A DNA stretch of 64,000 bases from Steinernema hermaphroditum. Lineage: Eukaryota > Nematoda > Chromadorea > Rhabditida > Steinernematidae. Each line of letters starts with the position of its first letter. The first letter of the stretch is position 1. Shown here one piece after another: positions 23,534-32,830 of the stretch. The position numbers and the translations under genes were made by a program. Location: contig JAUCMV010000006.1 in assembly GCA_030435675.1 (NCBI GenBank), positions 310,001-374,000 on the forward strand, read 5' to 3'. Below the pieces are notes generated by a model, which had not been told where the DNA came from, did no database searches, and was given only the letters and a program-made list of their open reading frames with translations.

Positions 23534-24089
23534 ACGTACCGACTTGGGGTGCTATAAAATCAGACATGCGTCACCTGCGGGGGACATCTACAGAAAAATT
23601 TGCCTCCCACCTCTATGAGTACGCTTTTCGTCGCTATTTTGAGAGACAGCGAATTTTCGAGCATAAAATAGTTTTGGCTTTAAAAAAATAGTTTTGGCCA
23701 CTGTTCCGACTTTTGGCCATCGAAAATTACTTTTGGCCACTGTCCCGACTTTTGGCTTTAAAAAAATACTTTTGGCCACTGTTCCGACTTTTGGCCACTC
23801 ATAATTACTTTTGGCCTTCGAAAAATACTTTTGGCCATTGTTCGCTAATAGAGCCACATTTTTTCGATCTGGTCCTCTTGCCGCGCGTCTTGACGCGCGT
23901 CTAGACGCTCGATATGGAAAAAAGCGTACGCAAAAATCGCGCGTCAAAACGGACGCGGCTGCGTCTTCAGCTTACGCTAGACTGTTTTCAGCTGGATTTC
24001 GAGCTGTTTTTTTGTGAATTCGATTAATCTTCGTTCGAAAGGTGTTGCTATGCCCTTCACATACAGTTTTTCATCGTTTCAGGGTTGTC

Positions 24090-24203
24090 ATGGCTTCTGA
24101 GAAGCTCAAATCGGACATCATAGAAGCTGTTCGAGAACAAACGGCAAAACGCACGCGGAGTGTGAAAGCAGCTAATACATGTGTCTTGCGGGGCACGCCG
24201 TGA
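24090..24203 (+). CDS. Possible first exon of an unrecognised gene, next to a transposon insertion
   Basis: The frame starts MASEKLKSDIIEAVREQTAK. A strong acceptor-like sequence (tttttcatcgtttcag) ends 7 nt before the ATG, which is typical of a nematode cis or trans splice site. After 37 codons it meets TGA just before the target duplication of the 24213-24840 element. The far side of the insertion has a charged frame (KEKESLRERTKFARKRLRN) that continues across the restored empty site in a different frame. Real gene, dead gene or chance cannot be separated. Confidence 0.3.
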   Translation: MASEKLKSDIIEAVREQTAKRTRSVKAANTCVLRGTP

Positions 24204-24212
24204 AAGAAAAGG

Positions 24213-24840
24213 GATTATGGGAAAACTCCGCGGATGGTAAATTCCGCGGGTGGTAAATTCCGCGGATGGTAAATTCCGCGGATGGGAAAACTCCGCGGAT
24301 GGTAAATTCCGCGGATGGGTAAATTCCGCGGATGGTAAATTCCGCGGAGTGGGTAAATTCGTGCTAGTCTTCGCATGTGCGCAACGTTCAAAATGGTCCC
24401 CATTGGCCTTCCGGTTACGATTTGCCTTCTCGCAGGAAGTACATCTCAACTTCGCTGATCCATCCTTGTTGACAACGTCTTTTCGGAATTCAAAGGTAAC
24501 TCCACTGTGGATGACACTTTCGAAGAGTGCAATGCGGCGCTGCCTTTCGGAGATCCCCCAGATAACAACTCGATTCATTTAAATCTGAAAACACAATAAA
24601 ATCAGTCGAGATACAGTGACAGAAACACGAGAATTGAGGCGATCCAGAATCATTTCGCGTAATTCGTCCGCGGAATTTACCCTCTCCGCGGAATTTACCC
24701 ACCCCGCGGAATTTTCCATCCGCGCAATTTACCCACTCCGCGGAATTTACCATCCGCGGAATTTACCATCCGCGGAATTTACCCATCCGCGGAATTTACC
24801 ATCCGCGGAATTTTCCCATCCGCGGAGTTTACCCGATACC
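24213..24840. mobile_element. Short MULE-like element with tandem-repeat inverted arms
   Basis: Bounded by a perfect 9-bp duplication, aagaaaagg, at 24204-24212 and 24841-24849. The arms (about 24213-24360 and 24668-24840) consist of repeated 16-bp units around tccgcggatggtaaat, inverted relative to each other, and share the terminal pattern ending aaactccgcggatgg. The interior has a minus-strand frame with a Cys/His motif. The architecture parallels the element nested in the Merlin copy: 9-bp duplication and arms built of tandem repeats, but with unrelated repeat units. Confidence 0.75.
24375..24578 (-). pseudogene. Zinc-finger-like fragment inside the MULE-like element
   Basis: The minus-strand frame starts MNRVVIWGISERQRRIALFE and contains TFEFRKDVVNK, then LRCTSCEKANRNRKANGD and FERCAHA. 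This Cys-x2-Cys/Cys-x-His arrangement resembles the small zinc-binding domains (FLYWCH-like) at the N-terminus of nematode MULE transposases. The catalytic domain is absent, and the frame runs on into the repeat arm. It is either a transposase remnant or captured sequence. Confidence 0.4.
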
Positions 24841-24849
24841 AAGAAAAGG

Positions 24850-25844
24850 AATCATTGCGTGAACGTACGAAATTTGCCAGAAAGCGTCTCCGAAATTGCT
24901 GGTCTCAACGCGCAAGCGCTACAGTAAACATTTCGTCCTAAACTGTCGAGAACGATCCGTGGCGCATTTTAAAGGGCGTTGCTGTTGTGTCCGTTTGATT
25001 TTTTTGCATCTTCCTTCACTAGTACTGCTGTTATTCCGTTTACATTGCTCTGTAGATGGCCTATGTGAAAATGTTCATGTCTACTGTACGCGAAATGTTC
25101 TAGAAGTCCTGTCTAGACTTAACGCTAAAATCACACTGGAGCGGTGCGGTCCATTTCCTCTCAGTTTCCGTTTCGGAATCATCGCGATCGGTTGTACCGT
25201 TTCGTGCTTCTCCATCACTCGAATTTCTCTTGCTTGATCTCATTTACGAAACAGTTTTTCTGTCGAGGTTCGTCCACTTCCCTATATGCGCTCTAGCTTC
25301 TTTGAATGCTGATTTCATGATTGATTATTCGGCTTCGGTTCTTACTCGCGTTTTTTTTTCATGCTTGCAAAACCTGGGAATGAGATCGTGATGTTACTTG
25401 ACTTTTAATTACAGTTGTTTCTGCAAATACCACCAGCCGTTCTTTGTACCTTGTGTTCCATCGTTATTTCTGCCGTTTTTTCATTGCTCTGTTGCTTGCA
25501 TGCAATGATGATGAAAGGTACTGGATGTCGCTGTCTAGACAATACGGGAAGCCACAATGGTGCGGAGCAACCCATTCATCCTCAGTTTTCATTTCGAACA
25601 TTTCGCGCTCGGTCGCCTTTTCCGCCACTCTACATTTTGCATTTTCTGCTCTTGTTCCCCAAACGGATTTTGTGTTGAGGGTTCATCTCTGTTATCGAGA
25701 GTTTCGTTGCTTCCCCGTACTTTTAATTTTTTTTTGGGCTGATTCATTGTTCCTATGTTTTTTTTGCTATCAGTATCGTGCATCATCCAGTTCGTGGTGC
25801 TTTAACTATTGTTACCTCTAAATATTTTCAGTAGTAACTTGGAC
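24850..25844. other. Intergenic region upstream of the Argonaute gene
   Basis: T-rich on the plus strand with several short overlapping frames and no recognisable domain. It presumably holds the Argonaute promoter. An acceptor (aatattttcag) ends 14 nt before the Argonaute ATG. Confidence 0.4.
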
Positions 25845-28800
25845 ATGGCCTCACGACCACGCCGCAGAAGCGCCAGCCGTGATGGAGCGAACGGTAACTG
25901 TGTCCATATCACTTCCACTTATATTTTGACTAATGCTAATTCAGTTCATGGCTTGCAAACACGAGAAGCCCAGCAGATCCGTGGCCGCAATGAGAGTGAA
26001 TACTACCATCAAATCATGAATGTGGAAGAAACTCCGGCCATTGTCGCTGACCAACGCCCCCCTGGGGCTGGTGGCCGCGGTGAAATCCTGCTTCAGACCA
26101 ACGTCTATGGCCTCACGTTGAAGGACATCAACGTCTGCCGCTATGATGTTCATGTTGTCGCGAAGGTCGGAAATCGTGACCGCGTCGTTGAGTTCACAAA
26201 GCGCTGCGTCGATGAGTAAGCAACTCCGCCGCTCTGAGAATATTCAACGTAAGTACTTTTCAGCATCAATACTCTCCAACGCAGAACCAAGTGCCGACTC
26301 TGCCTGGACATCGTGTGCAACAAGTACCAAAACGTTTTCCAACAGCGCCGCGAGCTCGTATGGTACGACTCACAAAGCATCCTGTTCACCGCGTCACGGC
26401 TTGACATTGGCGCCACCGAGAAAAAGCAGTTTGTTTTGGAGGAGGCTGACCTGCGCAGTGACCCGCTCTTTGATGGCATCAAGAATATCATCTTCGAAGT
26501 CACGCCATGCAGCGAGGGCACGTTCATGGTCAACGCGAGTGATATTGCTCGCTACGCCAGTGACAACATGGACAATATTGACCATTCCCTGCAACAGTTC
26601 CTGGAGATACTTACTGCGCAGTATGCACTGAACAACCCGTAAGTGCTTTTACCGCGTCAAATGTAACCATTTCATTTCAGACAGGAAGCCGTCTGTTTTG
26701 GCTCCAAAACTGCGTATCTTATGCAACCTCAGAACCATGGCTTTCGTGTGAGTGACTGTCCTGACCTTGGTGATGGAAAGTATCTTGCTGTTGGTGCCGC
26801 TAAGGCTGTGCGTTTCATCGAAGGGCCAGGTGGCCGTGGCGGTCAGCGACCAGCATTGGTGGTTGATGTGAAGAAGACCGCATTCCATTACAACCAAAGT
26901 GTTTTGGAGAAAGCGAGAATGGTCCTCAACCGAGATCCTGGAGCTGGTGATCTCAGAAGGCTTCGCAGTGAAATGAAGGGGTTGATAATCGAGACCCGGC
27001 ATGGTCGTCGTCCGCGAATTTGTGCAATTCACAACTTCACTGAGGACACTCCAGCCACGAAAAAATTCAAAAACGCAAACAACGTTGAAGTCACATTGGT
27101 TGAATACTTCCACCAGACCTACAACATTACGCTTGCGTAAGTCCGTTTCATTGACCTGAGAATTTGTATCATGCTTTTCAGCCATCCCGATACACCGCTC
27201 ATCGTTGTCCAGAACTCTAACAAGCAAAGTGTCTACTACCCCATGGAGTTAGTCTACATCGCTGATGGACAACGTGTTGGCGCAGCCCAACAAGGTTCCA
27301 AACTCATTCAAGCTATGATTCGGCAGTGCGCCATCCCTCCTGCTGAACGCATCCGTCAAATCGCATCTCTCGTGCCAGCGTTCAAGTTGACCAGCGACAA
27401 TGAATATCACAAAGCCGCCGGTCTCACAATCACTTCACAGCCTTTGAACACTCGTGGACGTCTGCTTGCAAACCCCGTTATCCGCTATCCTCGAGGAAAC
27501 GTTCTCCCCGATGCCAGTGCAACCTGGAAGGTGCAGCGAAATCAGTACCTGGTACCCGCAACAGTTCGCAACTGGGGCTTTTATGTCATCGTCATGCCAA
27601 ACCGTAGAAACACTATCCCACCGGACGCGGTCCAGTAAGTATTCCTCAATAGTAAAGCGTTCATATAACTGACTTGTAGAAATTTCCAAACAGCGATGGT
27701 GCAGGAGTGTCGCGCGCGTGGTATGGACATAAACCCACCAAGCACTTGGGACTATCTCGATCCCGTGCCGGATGCCATTAAGACCATGTTTCAGTCCGCG
27801 AAGGCCAACAACGTTCAATTTCTGTTCTTCATCAGCCACAACGATATTACAGAACTGCACAGTATGTCCGGGTTGTAGGATTGTCCATACATTATGATGT
27901 TCTAGATGTCCTCAAGTTATACGAGCGCGAATTTGGAGTCATCACTCAGGACTTGAAGTTGAGCACAGCCCTGGACGTCGTTCAGAAGGGAAAACAACAA
28001 ACCATGGAAAACATTGTCAACAAGGTACACCAATTCTCTTGAAAATTTCTGATGAAATGGGTGTCTTCCTTAGCTGAATGTGAAGAACGGCGGAATGAAC
28101 TATTCACTTGACCCCCCGAAGGCCAACAGTGGCACGACGGATGTCCTTCCAAACGACCGTATGGTCATCGGTCTCTCCACGTCACACGCCGGTCCTCAGT
28201 CCCGCAGTAGTCCCGGAACACCGAGCACTCTCCCTAGTGTCATCGGTGTCGCTGCTAACGTAAAGGCGGACCCTCTGGACTTCGTTGGTGATTGCCTTTT
28301 CCAGCAGCCGCGTCGTGATGAAAAGATCTCTATTATGCAGGTAACGTCTTATATATTTTTCTGCATTTGCTAGTCGCTTATCATTTAGCCTCTCCTTCGC
28401 AGCTTCATCAATATGTTCATCGAGAACCGTGGAACTGCGCCTAAGTCGATTGTCGTATATCGCAACGGCGCCAGCGAAGGACAATATAAGGATATTCTGG
28501 ATTTGGAGCTGTTGATGATTCGCGCAGTTACTCACTCCTGTGGAATCGCTCCCAAAATAACCATGATTGTTTCGCAGAAGATGCACAACCTGCGACTGAT
28601 GCCCAAGAACATCAACCCTCGTGACAAACCTCCTGCGCAGAACGTTCCACCTGGCACCGTGGTTGACTCCGCTGTGACTCATCCTGCATACAATGAGTTC
28701 TATCTCAATGCTCACACTGCTCTTCAGGTAGGTGTATACTGGATCATTCAAATAGCAATTTCTGTTTCAGGGATCTGCTCGAACTCCGCGTTATACCGTT

Positions 28801-29157
28801 CTGCATGACGACAGTAACATGTCCATGGACGAGGTTGAAAACCTCACCTACTCTCTCTCGTTCGCCCATCAGATTGTCAATCTCACCACGTCGCTTCCTT
28901 CACCTGTTTACATTGCGATGTGCTACGCCGAACGCGGTCTCAATGTCTTTAAGGCATCACCTACTGACTACACTCTTCCCGCCCGGCAACAACAAATGCA
29001 GAATGGAAGCATTAACGGTTCTCCTGGTGGTACACAGAATGGCAGTGGTAGCGGAGCGCCCAGTACTACAGCTGAAGGGAATTTGGACTTCCGTCTCATG
29101 ATGCGTGATCTATCCTATGCTAACTGCAGTCTCCGAAACCTTCGCATTAACGCCTAA
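25845..29157 (+). CDS. WAGO-type Argonaute, catalytic residues partly lost
   Basis: Small-RNA-binding Argonaute. Ten exons: 25845-25893, 25945-26215, 26285-26638, 26681-27136, 27182-27634, 27680-27861, 27906-28024, 28074-28340, 28389-28727, 28771-29157. They total 2877 nt (958 residues), all in frame. The N-terminus is Arg/Ser-rich (MASRPRRRSASRDG). PAZ lies in exons 4-5 (FHQTYNITLAHPDTPLIVV), MID about exons 5-7 (RNWGFYVIV, QFLFFISHND, FGVITQDLK), and PIWI in exons 8-10. The slicer motif is degraded: the first Asp (DVTHP) is Ser (STSHA) and the second (YRDG) is Asn (YRNGASEGQ), while the His is kept (NAHTALQGSARTPRY). Loss of slicing is usual in worm-specific Argonautes that bind secondary 22G small RNAs. 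The exact subfamily is not decided. The 51-bp first intron is in frame and could be retained. Confidence 0.9.
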
Positions 29158-29600
29158 CTTCATCGTCGACAGCCTATTATTTAAATCTATTTGTGCTTAA
29201 ATGCGTGTATTATTATTATGAGGTTTTATTAAAGTCGCTGTTTTTTAGTGTTTCGGAGTTGGTTTATAGTGTTGCCGAGTTGGGGAAGAAATGTGTAGGC
29301 ATGCTTCAACTGAGATGATACACGTTTGATCGAGATCAAAGGAAAACTAGTTTCCAGCGGTAGGAATATTAATTTCTGGTGGATTACAGACTCGACTTGC
29401 GAAAGCATGGATCGCAAGACCGTGATATCAGTTTTGTTTACCCTATTGCGGTGTCACGTGCGTTCAATGAACGACGTGAACAGCGAGCTCCATCGATTCA
29501 AAAACAACTTTCAGTCGCGTGTTGTTCTATCTGACGCTAGCACCACTTTCTTCGGATATTTCTTCGCTTAAATTGACTGACACTTTTCTTCCCCACAGAC
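29158..29600 (+). other. Gap between the Argonaute and the next gene
   Basis: It holds the Argonaute 3' UTR with an ATTAAA at about 29228. A 54-codon frame at 29407-29571 (MDRKTVISVLFTLLRCHV) could be an upstream exon or small gene, but no splice joining it to the next gene keeps the frame convincingly. A strong acceptor (tcttccccacag) ends 2 nt before the next ATG. Confidence 0.4.
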
Positions 29601-30151
29601 ATGGTTCGCCGTTTTCTTCACAACATTCGAATTGCTCGCGTTTACGGTACCTACACAGTGTAAGTCAAAAGTAACGTTTAGCTTACTTATAAGACCATTC
29701 AGAAATCCATTTTCCGCCAAGGACGCTCAAAGGGTGGTTGATGTGGGGATCTTTGAAAAGTCAAAGGTTTACGGTAGGTGTGTCGAAGAGACGAATTTGG
29801 TAAGCTACGATGTAAACAGAGTGATAAAACTGTTTTAGCTGCGTCATCTCGAGCATCTCCGAGAGAAAAGCCCACACTTCATTAAAGTAAGAAATGAGAT
29901 TGTGAAGTTCGTCTACGAGGTGGACAGAGCGGTGGATTCGGTCAAATTCAATGTACGCGTCGATACAGATGGCTTTGTAAGTTGGATATCTACCCAAAAC
30001 GATATAATTAATTGTGATTCTTAAGGAGCCGTTCACCGCTTACTTGCAGTATTTAAGTAGGAAACGCAACATGACAGTGATTTACAGCATTCATCAACTT
30101 CCTGGCTGGCATTTCGGTTTCATTTGCGGTGAAATTCGAAAAAGTCGTTAA
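29601..30151 (+). CDS. Small hypothetical protein, four exons
   Basis: Exons 29601-29659, 29703-29799, 29839-29976 and 30026-30151 total 420 nt (139 residues) and are in frame. The ATG lies 2 nt after an acceptor, which suggests trans-splicing. An AATAAA lies at 30173. The N-terminus (MVRRFLHNIRIARVYGTY) is basic and could be a mitochondrial presequence. The middle is charged and helical (LRHLEHLREKSPHFIKVRNE, VKFVYEVDRAVDSVKFNVRV), and the C-terminus contains YSIHQLPGWHFGFICGEI. No signal peptide, membrane span or familiar domain is seen. Family not recognised. The coherent splicing makes the gene itself likely. Confidence 0.65.
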
Positions 30152-30517
30152 CGGTTAAATCCAACCAAGCCCAATAAAGACGCATGATTCATTTTTTTGC
30201 AAAACAAAGGTTCCACAGGTCTGTTTTCTCTGACCCTCAACAGTGCGTGGCAGATGTTTCGAGGACTGATCATCGAACGGCCCGCTCAATATCACTCCAC
30301 ATCCTCTTTGTCAAAGCGCGCGGCGATCTCACTTTTTCGCCTGTTCGACTAGAGAACTATTTACCGACGTCGGTTCAGAAGTGTGAAATTCGGTTACGCC
30401 CACGGAGATACGTATCGCGCGAGTCAAGTGGTCGTCGTGGCCGCGTGAAAGAAGGGCGGATCCCTTGCGGAGTCCAGAAAGAAATTGCTGACGTCCTATA
30501 AATGAGTCTCGAACGAG

Positions 30518-31410
30518 ATGAAAGGCACAAAGATGTGCCCGCTTTTGTTTTTCGCAGCTGTGTTTTCCATTGCCCATGGCATGGATCTGAATAGGCCATT
30601 CCTCGATCAGGTCACTCGTGATTGTTCGATGTCTCCGAATGGCACTTATGCTAAACCGCACTTCTTTAGTTGCCCATCTTTTGGTAGGTACTATCAAGAG
30701 TCGATCAAGACATTTGGAATTAAAGCCAATTTTGTTCCTTTGTACCTAGTATATGCTCAAGATGAGGATATAACTTGTATCCAAATCCCTTAGTTTTTCT
30801 TATTTGCTCAAGAGACGTCCTATTTACGCATTCCTATCCTATAGGAGGAAACAAGCCGATTCTCTTCCTCAACGAGGCAGCTGTGACCAATTCTTCCGGC
30901 GACGAGACATTTCCCATCGACTTCCGCCAAACCGTCCGCTTCTTCTTTGACGTTACAAACTTAAAGAACAAAAAAAGGTCTGTGCCCTTATCCCATCCGA
31001 AAACGATTGTTCTAGATTCGATAACTTGGAAGTAGAAATTGCCCTTTATAAGCGCTACAGCGGATGGTTGGGTTGTGGCTGGATCTTCGTACCTACATTT
31101 GGATTACTGTAGGCAACAGCTCAATAACATTGATAAACTCACCGTTCAGGAACAACCTCGACTTGTGCAAGGATAACCTGAGTTGCCCGATCCGTCCGGG
31201 GCGTCAAGTAGTTGAAGTGCCTTTGGAACCGTCGCCAATGCTTCGGCAGGTCTTGCGAATGGTTCACGACGCAACGGTAAGTTATCTAAACGGTCCATTC
31301 ACAAGACCTGTTTTTAGATCCCCTACCAAATCAGTATTCGAATTAGGAACCGCCGTAATCCGAAAACGGAGCTTCTTTGTGTGAACTACCAAACACGAAT
31401 CATAATTTGA
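30518..31410 (+). CDS. Secreted ML (MD-2-related lipid-recognition) domain protein
   Basis: Exons 30518-30683, 30845-30977, 31016-31108, 31150-31276 and 31318-31410 total 612 nt (203 residues) and are in frame. The signal peptide is MCPLLFFAAVFSIAHG. The mature part has the spaced cysteines of ML domains: the SPNGTYAKPHFFSC segment, then LEVEIALYKRYSGWLGCGW with VPTFGLL, then LDLCKDNLSCPIRPGRQ, and a final TELLCVNYQTRI strand with YQISIRIRN. ML proteins bind lipids or sterols outside the cell or in the lysosome. The first intron is the least certain: its first bases stay open (GRYYQESIKTFGIK) and another splice could keep them. A TATA-like cctataaatg lies just upstream (about 30495). Confidence 0.72.
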
Positions 31411-31775
31411 AATCCGTGGTTAAGCTAATTTATTTGTAAGGAGTAAAAAAATAATATCCGATATACGCTTCATTATCTGCAAACACCTTGTGTAGCAAGA
31501 CACATTTGGTCGATGTAAACGGGGAACGTCGTGTTATTGAATATTACCAACAATTTTCAGCTTTAACGAACCACCACCGCTTCCCAGTCACTCTAAATCG
31601 GAGCGAGCAAAGCTGAAGCACATTTTGAGAACTGCGAACCCCAATGAAGATCTTCTTGAGTGACCCACCTCTTCTGTTTCGGTCCAAAAGCTTAACTCTT
31701 GACGTGTTATTTTGTTTCTTTAATTTTTATAAGATCTGTTTCCGGCCAATGAAAAAATATTTGAATCTATGCATA

Positions 31776-32828
31776 CAGTGCGGTGCATAATGATAGACTC
31801 ACCCCTCCGAAGTGCTAGTTCTACAATATCTGGTGAAGCTTTTGAAACGCGGCTTACACCACCTGAAAGAGCGTAGAAAAACATGTAGACTCGTGGAAAC
31901 CCCCGCGCTCAAAGTGTCTAAAGGGCCTCCGATTGTCCTCCGAGGGCCTCCAAATTTGTAAGAGCACCAGATATCAGATACAGACAACTACGAACTTGGG
32001 GATTTTGATTGAAAAGTGACCACATAAATCGTGAAAATACCGTGAATCATCATTTTCTCCACTGCAAATAACCTAGAAAGTGAAATAAGTGGAAACAAGT
32101 GCTTTTGAAGATGTTTTGTCCTTCAAAGCTTAGAACCTCAACTTAACTAGCACTCTTGAATAGGTCCCGAAACGATGCAAAAAACCGGTTTTGCTGTCTT
32201 TTTTTTTGATGCGACTACGTTGTAAAGCGTATGAAGTAACCCGTAGTTAGTGTCTTCATGACACAGTTTGTCCAAACAAAACAATTTTTCGAAGACCCTT
32301 TTTGCCCTTCAAAACTTAGAACCCTAGGTTAACCAGAATTATTTCGGTGTTCCTATATGACCGGAAATATGGGTCATTCAGAGTTTTTCGAACGTTTCCA
32401 CGTTGGCCAGTGTACGCGAAAGCCTGTTACAGTGTCTTTCGGCATTAAATCTGATCCCTGAACCCTTAGAAGGAATTATGGCCGACCTAGGGTTCTACGT
32501 TTTGAAAAACAAAAGAGCGTCTTGGAAGAACCGTCTTTTTGGACAAGTTACGTCATGAAATCACGGGAAGATATTGACTAGGTTACTTCACACGCTCTAC
32601 AACGTGATAAGTGCACTTTGACAATCGGAGGCCCTCTAGACTAATAAGTGCACTTTGAGCGCAGGGGTTTCTACGAGTCTACATGTTTTTCGACGCTCGT
32701 TCATATGATGTAAGGCACGTTTCAAAAGATTCACGTTTTGAAAAACAAAAGAGCGTCGAAATTGTCTGCGAAAAAAATGCTAGAACTAGCACTTCAGTAG
32801 GGTGAGTCTATCATTATTCACCGCACTG
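31776..32828. mobile_element. Fold-back non-autonomous Tc1/mariner-like element
   Basis: The ends CAGTGCGGTG(C/A)ATAATGATAG and onward through actcaccc are inverted repeats with one mismatch in about 29 bases. They are flanked by TA at 31774-31775 and 32829-32830, the target duplication of Tc1/mariner elements. The arms extend far inward: gcgctcaaagtg, gggcctccgattgtc, gaagtaacc and accctaggtt segments recur in inverse order on the right side, so almost the whole 1053 bp can fold on itself. There is no transposase frame. Mobilisation in trans is assumed. Confidence 0.8.
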
Positions 32829-32830
32829 TA

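Larger units (their letters stand above)
22493..23541. mobile_element. Nested non-autonomous transposon with tandem-repeat arms (MULE-like)
   Basis: Flanked by a perfect 9-bp duplication, acttggggt, at 22484-22492 and 23542-23550 inside the Merlin transposase gene. The two ends are long inverted repeats: each has an outer array of a GC-rich unit (caactcgccgcc and variants), then a shared segment that includes ggaaatatactagaattgcg. The terminal bases match only partly (CGAAGCAGGAC against CGGTACGTGAC). There is no transposase frame inside. Nine-bp duplications and long terminal repeats point to a Mutator-like element, but without a transposase that is inference. Confidence 0.7.
21934..23691 (+). 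pseudogene. Merlin (IS1595/ISXO2-type) transposase, frameshifted and split
   Basis: The DDE transposase core is recognisable: [19 protein letters not shown] (first Asp), [13 protein letters not shown] (second Asp), and GIEATWG (Glu). An N-terminal part in another frame (DEILKMAHFWATN) is joined by a frameshift near 22140-22155, where the downstream frame meets a TAG. Coding then breaks at 22493, right after the catalytic Glu motif. It resumes at about 23551 with SDMRHLRGTSTEKFASHLY and YAFRRYFERQR, the usual end of these proteins. The interruption coincides exactly with the nested element and its target duplication. Confidence 0.85.
21631..23855 (+). mobile_element. Merlin-family DNA transposon, disrupted
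   Basis: Terminal inverted repeats begin GGCTCTATTAGCGAACA at both ends. They continue into several subterminal copies of tggccaaaagt, direct on the left (21647-21790) and inverted on the right (23694-23840). An exact 8-bp target duplication, acattttt, flanks it at 21623-21630 and 23856-23863. Eight-to-nine-bp duplications are characteristic of Merlin elements, the eukaryotic relatives of IS1016/IS1595. The interior encodes an ISXO2-like transposase in the same orientation. A second transposon is nested inside, so the copy is dead. Confidence 0.88.

Noticed and set aside
24213..24840. CRISPR-like array of regularly spaced short repeats
   Set aside because: Repeats are head-to-tail with no variable spacers, inverted between the two arms, and bounded by a transposon target duplication in a eukaryote.
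26216..26284. Coding segment LRRSENIQR in the Argonaute
   Set aside because: It needs a frameshift relative to the preceding exon. Treating it as intron keeps the frame into KCRLCLDIV.
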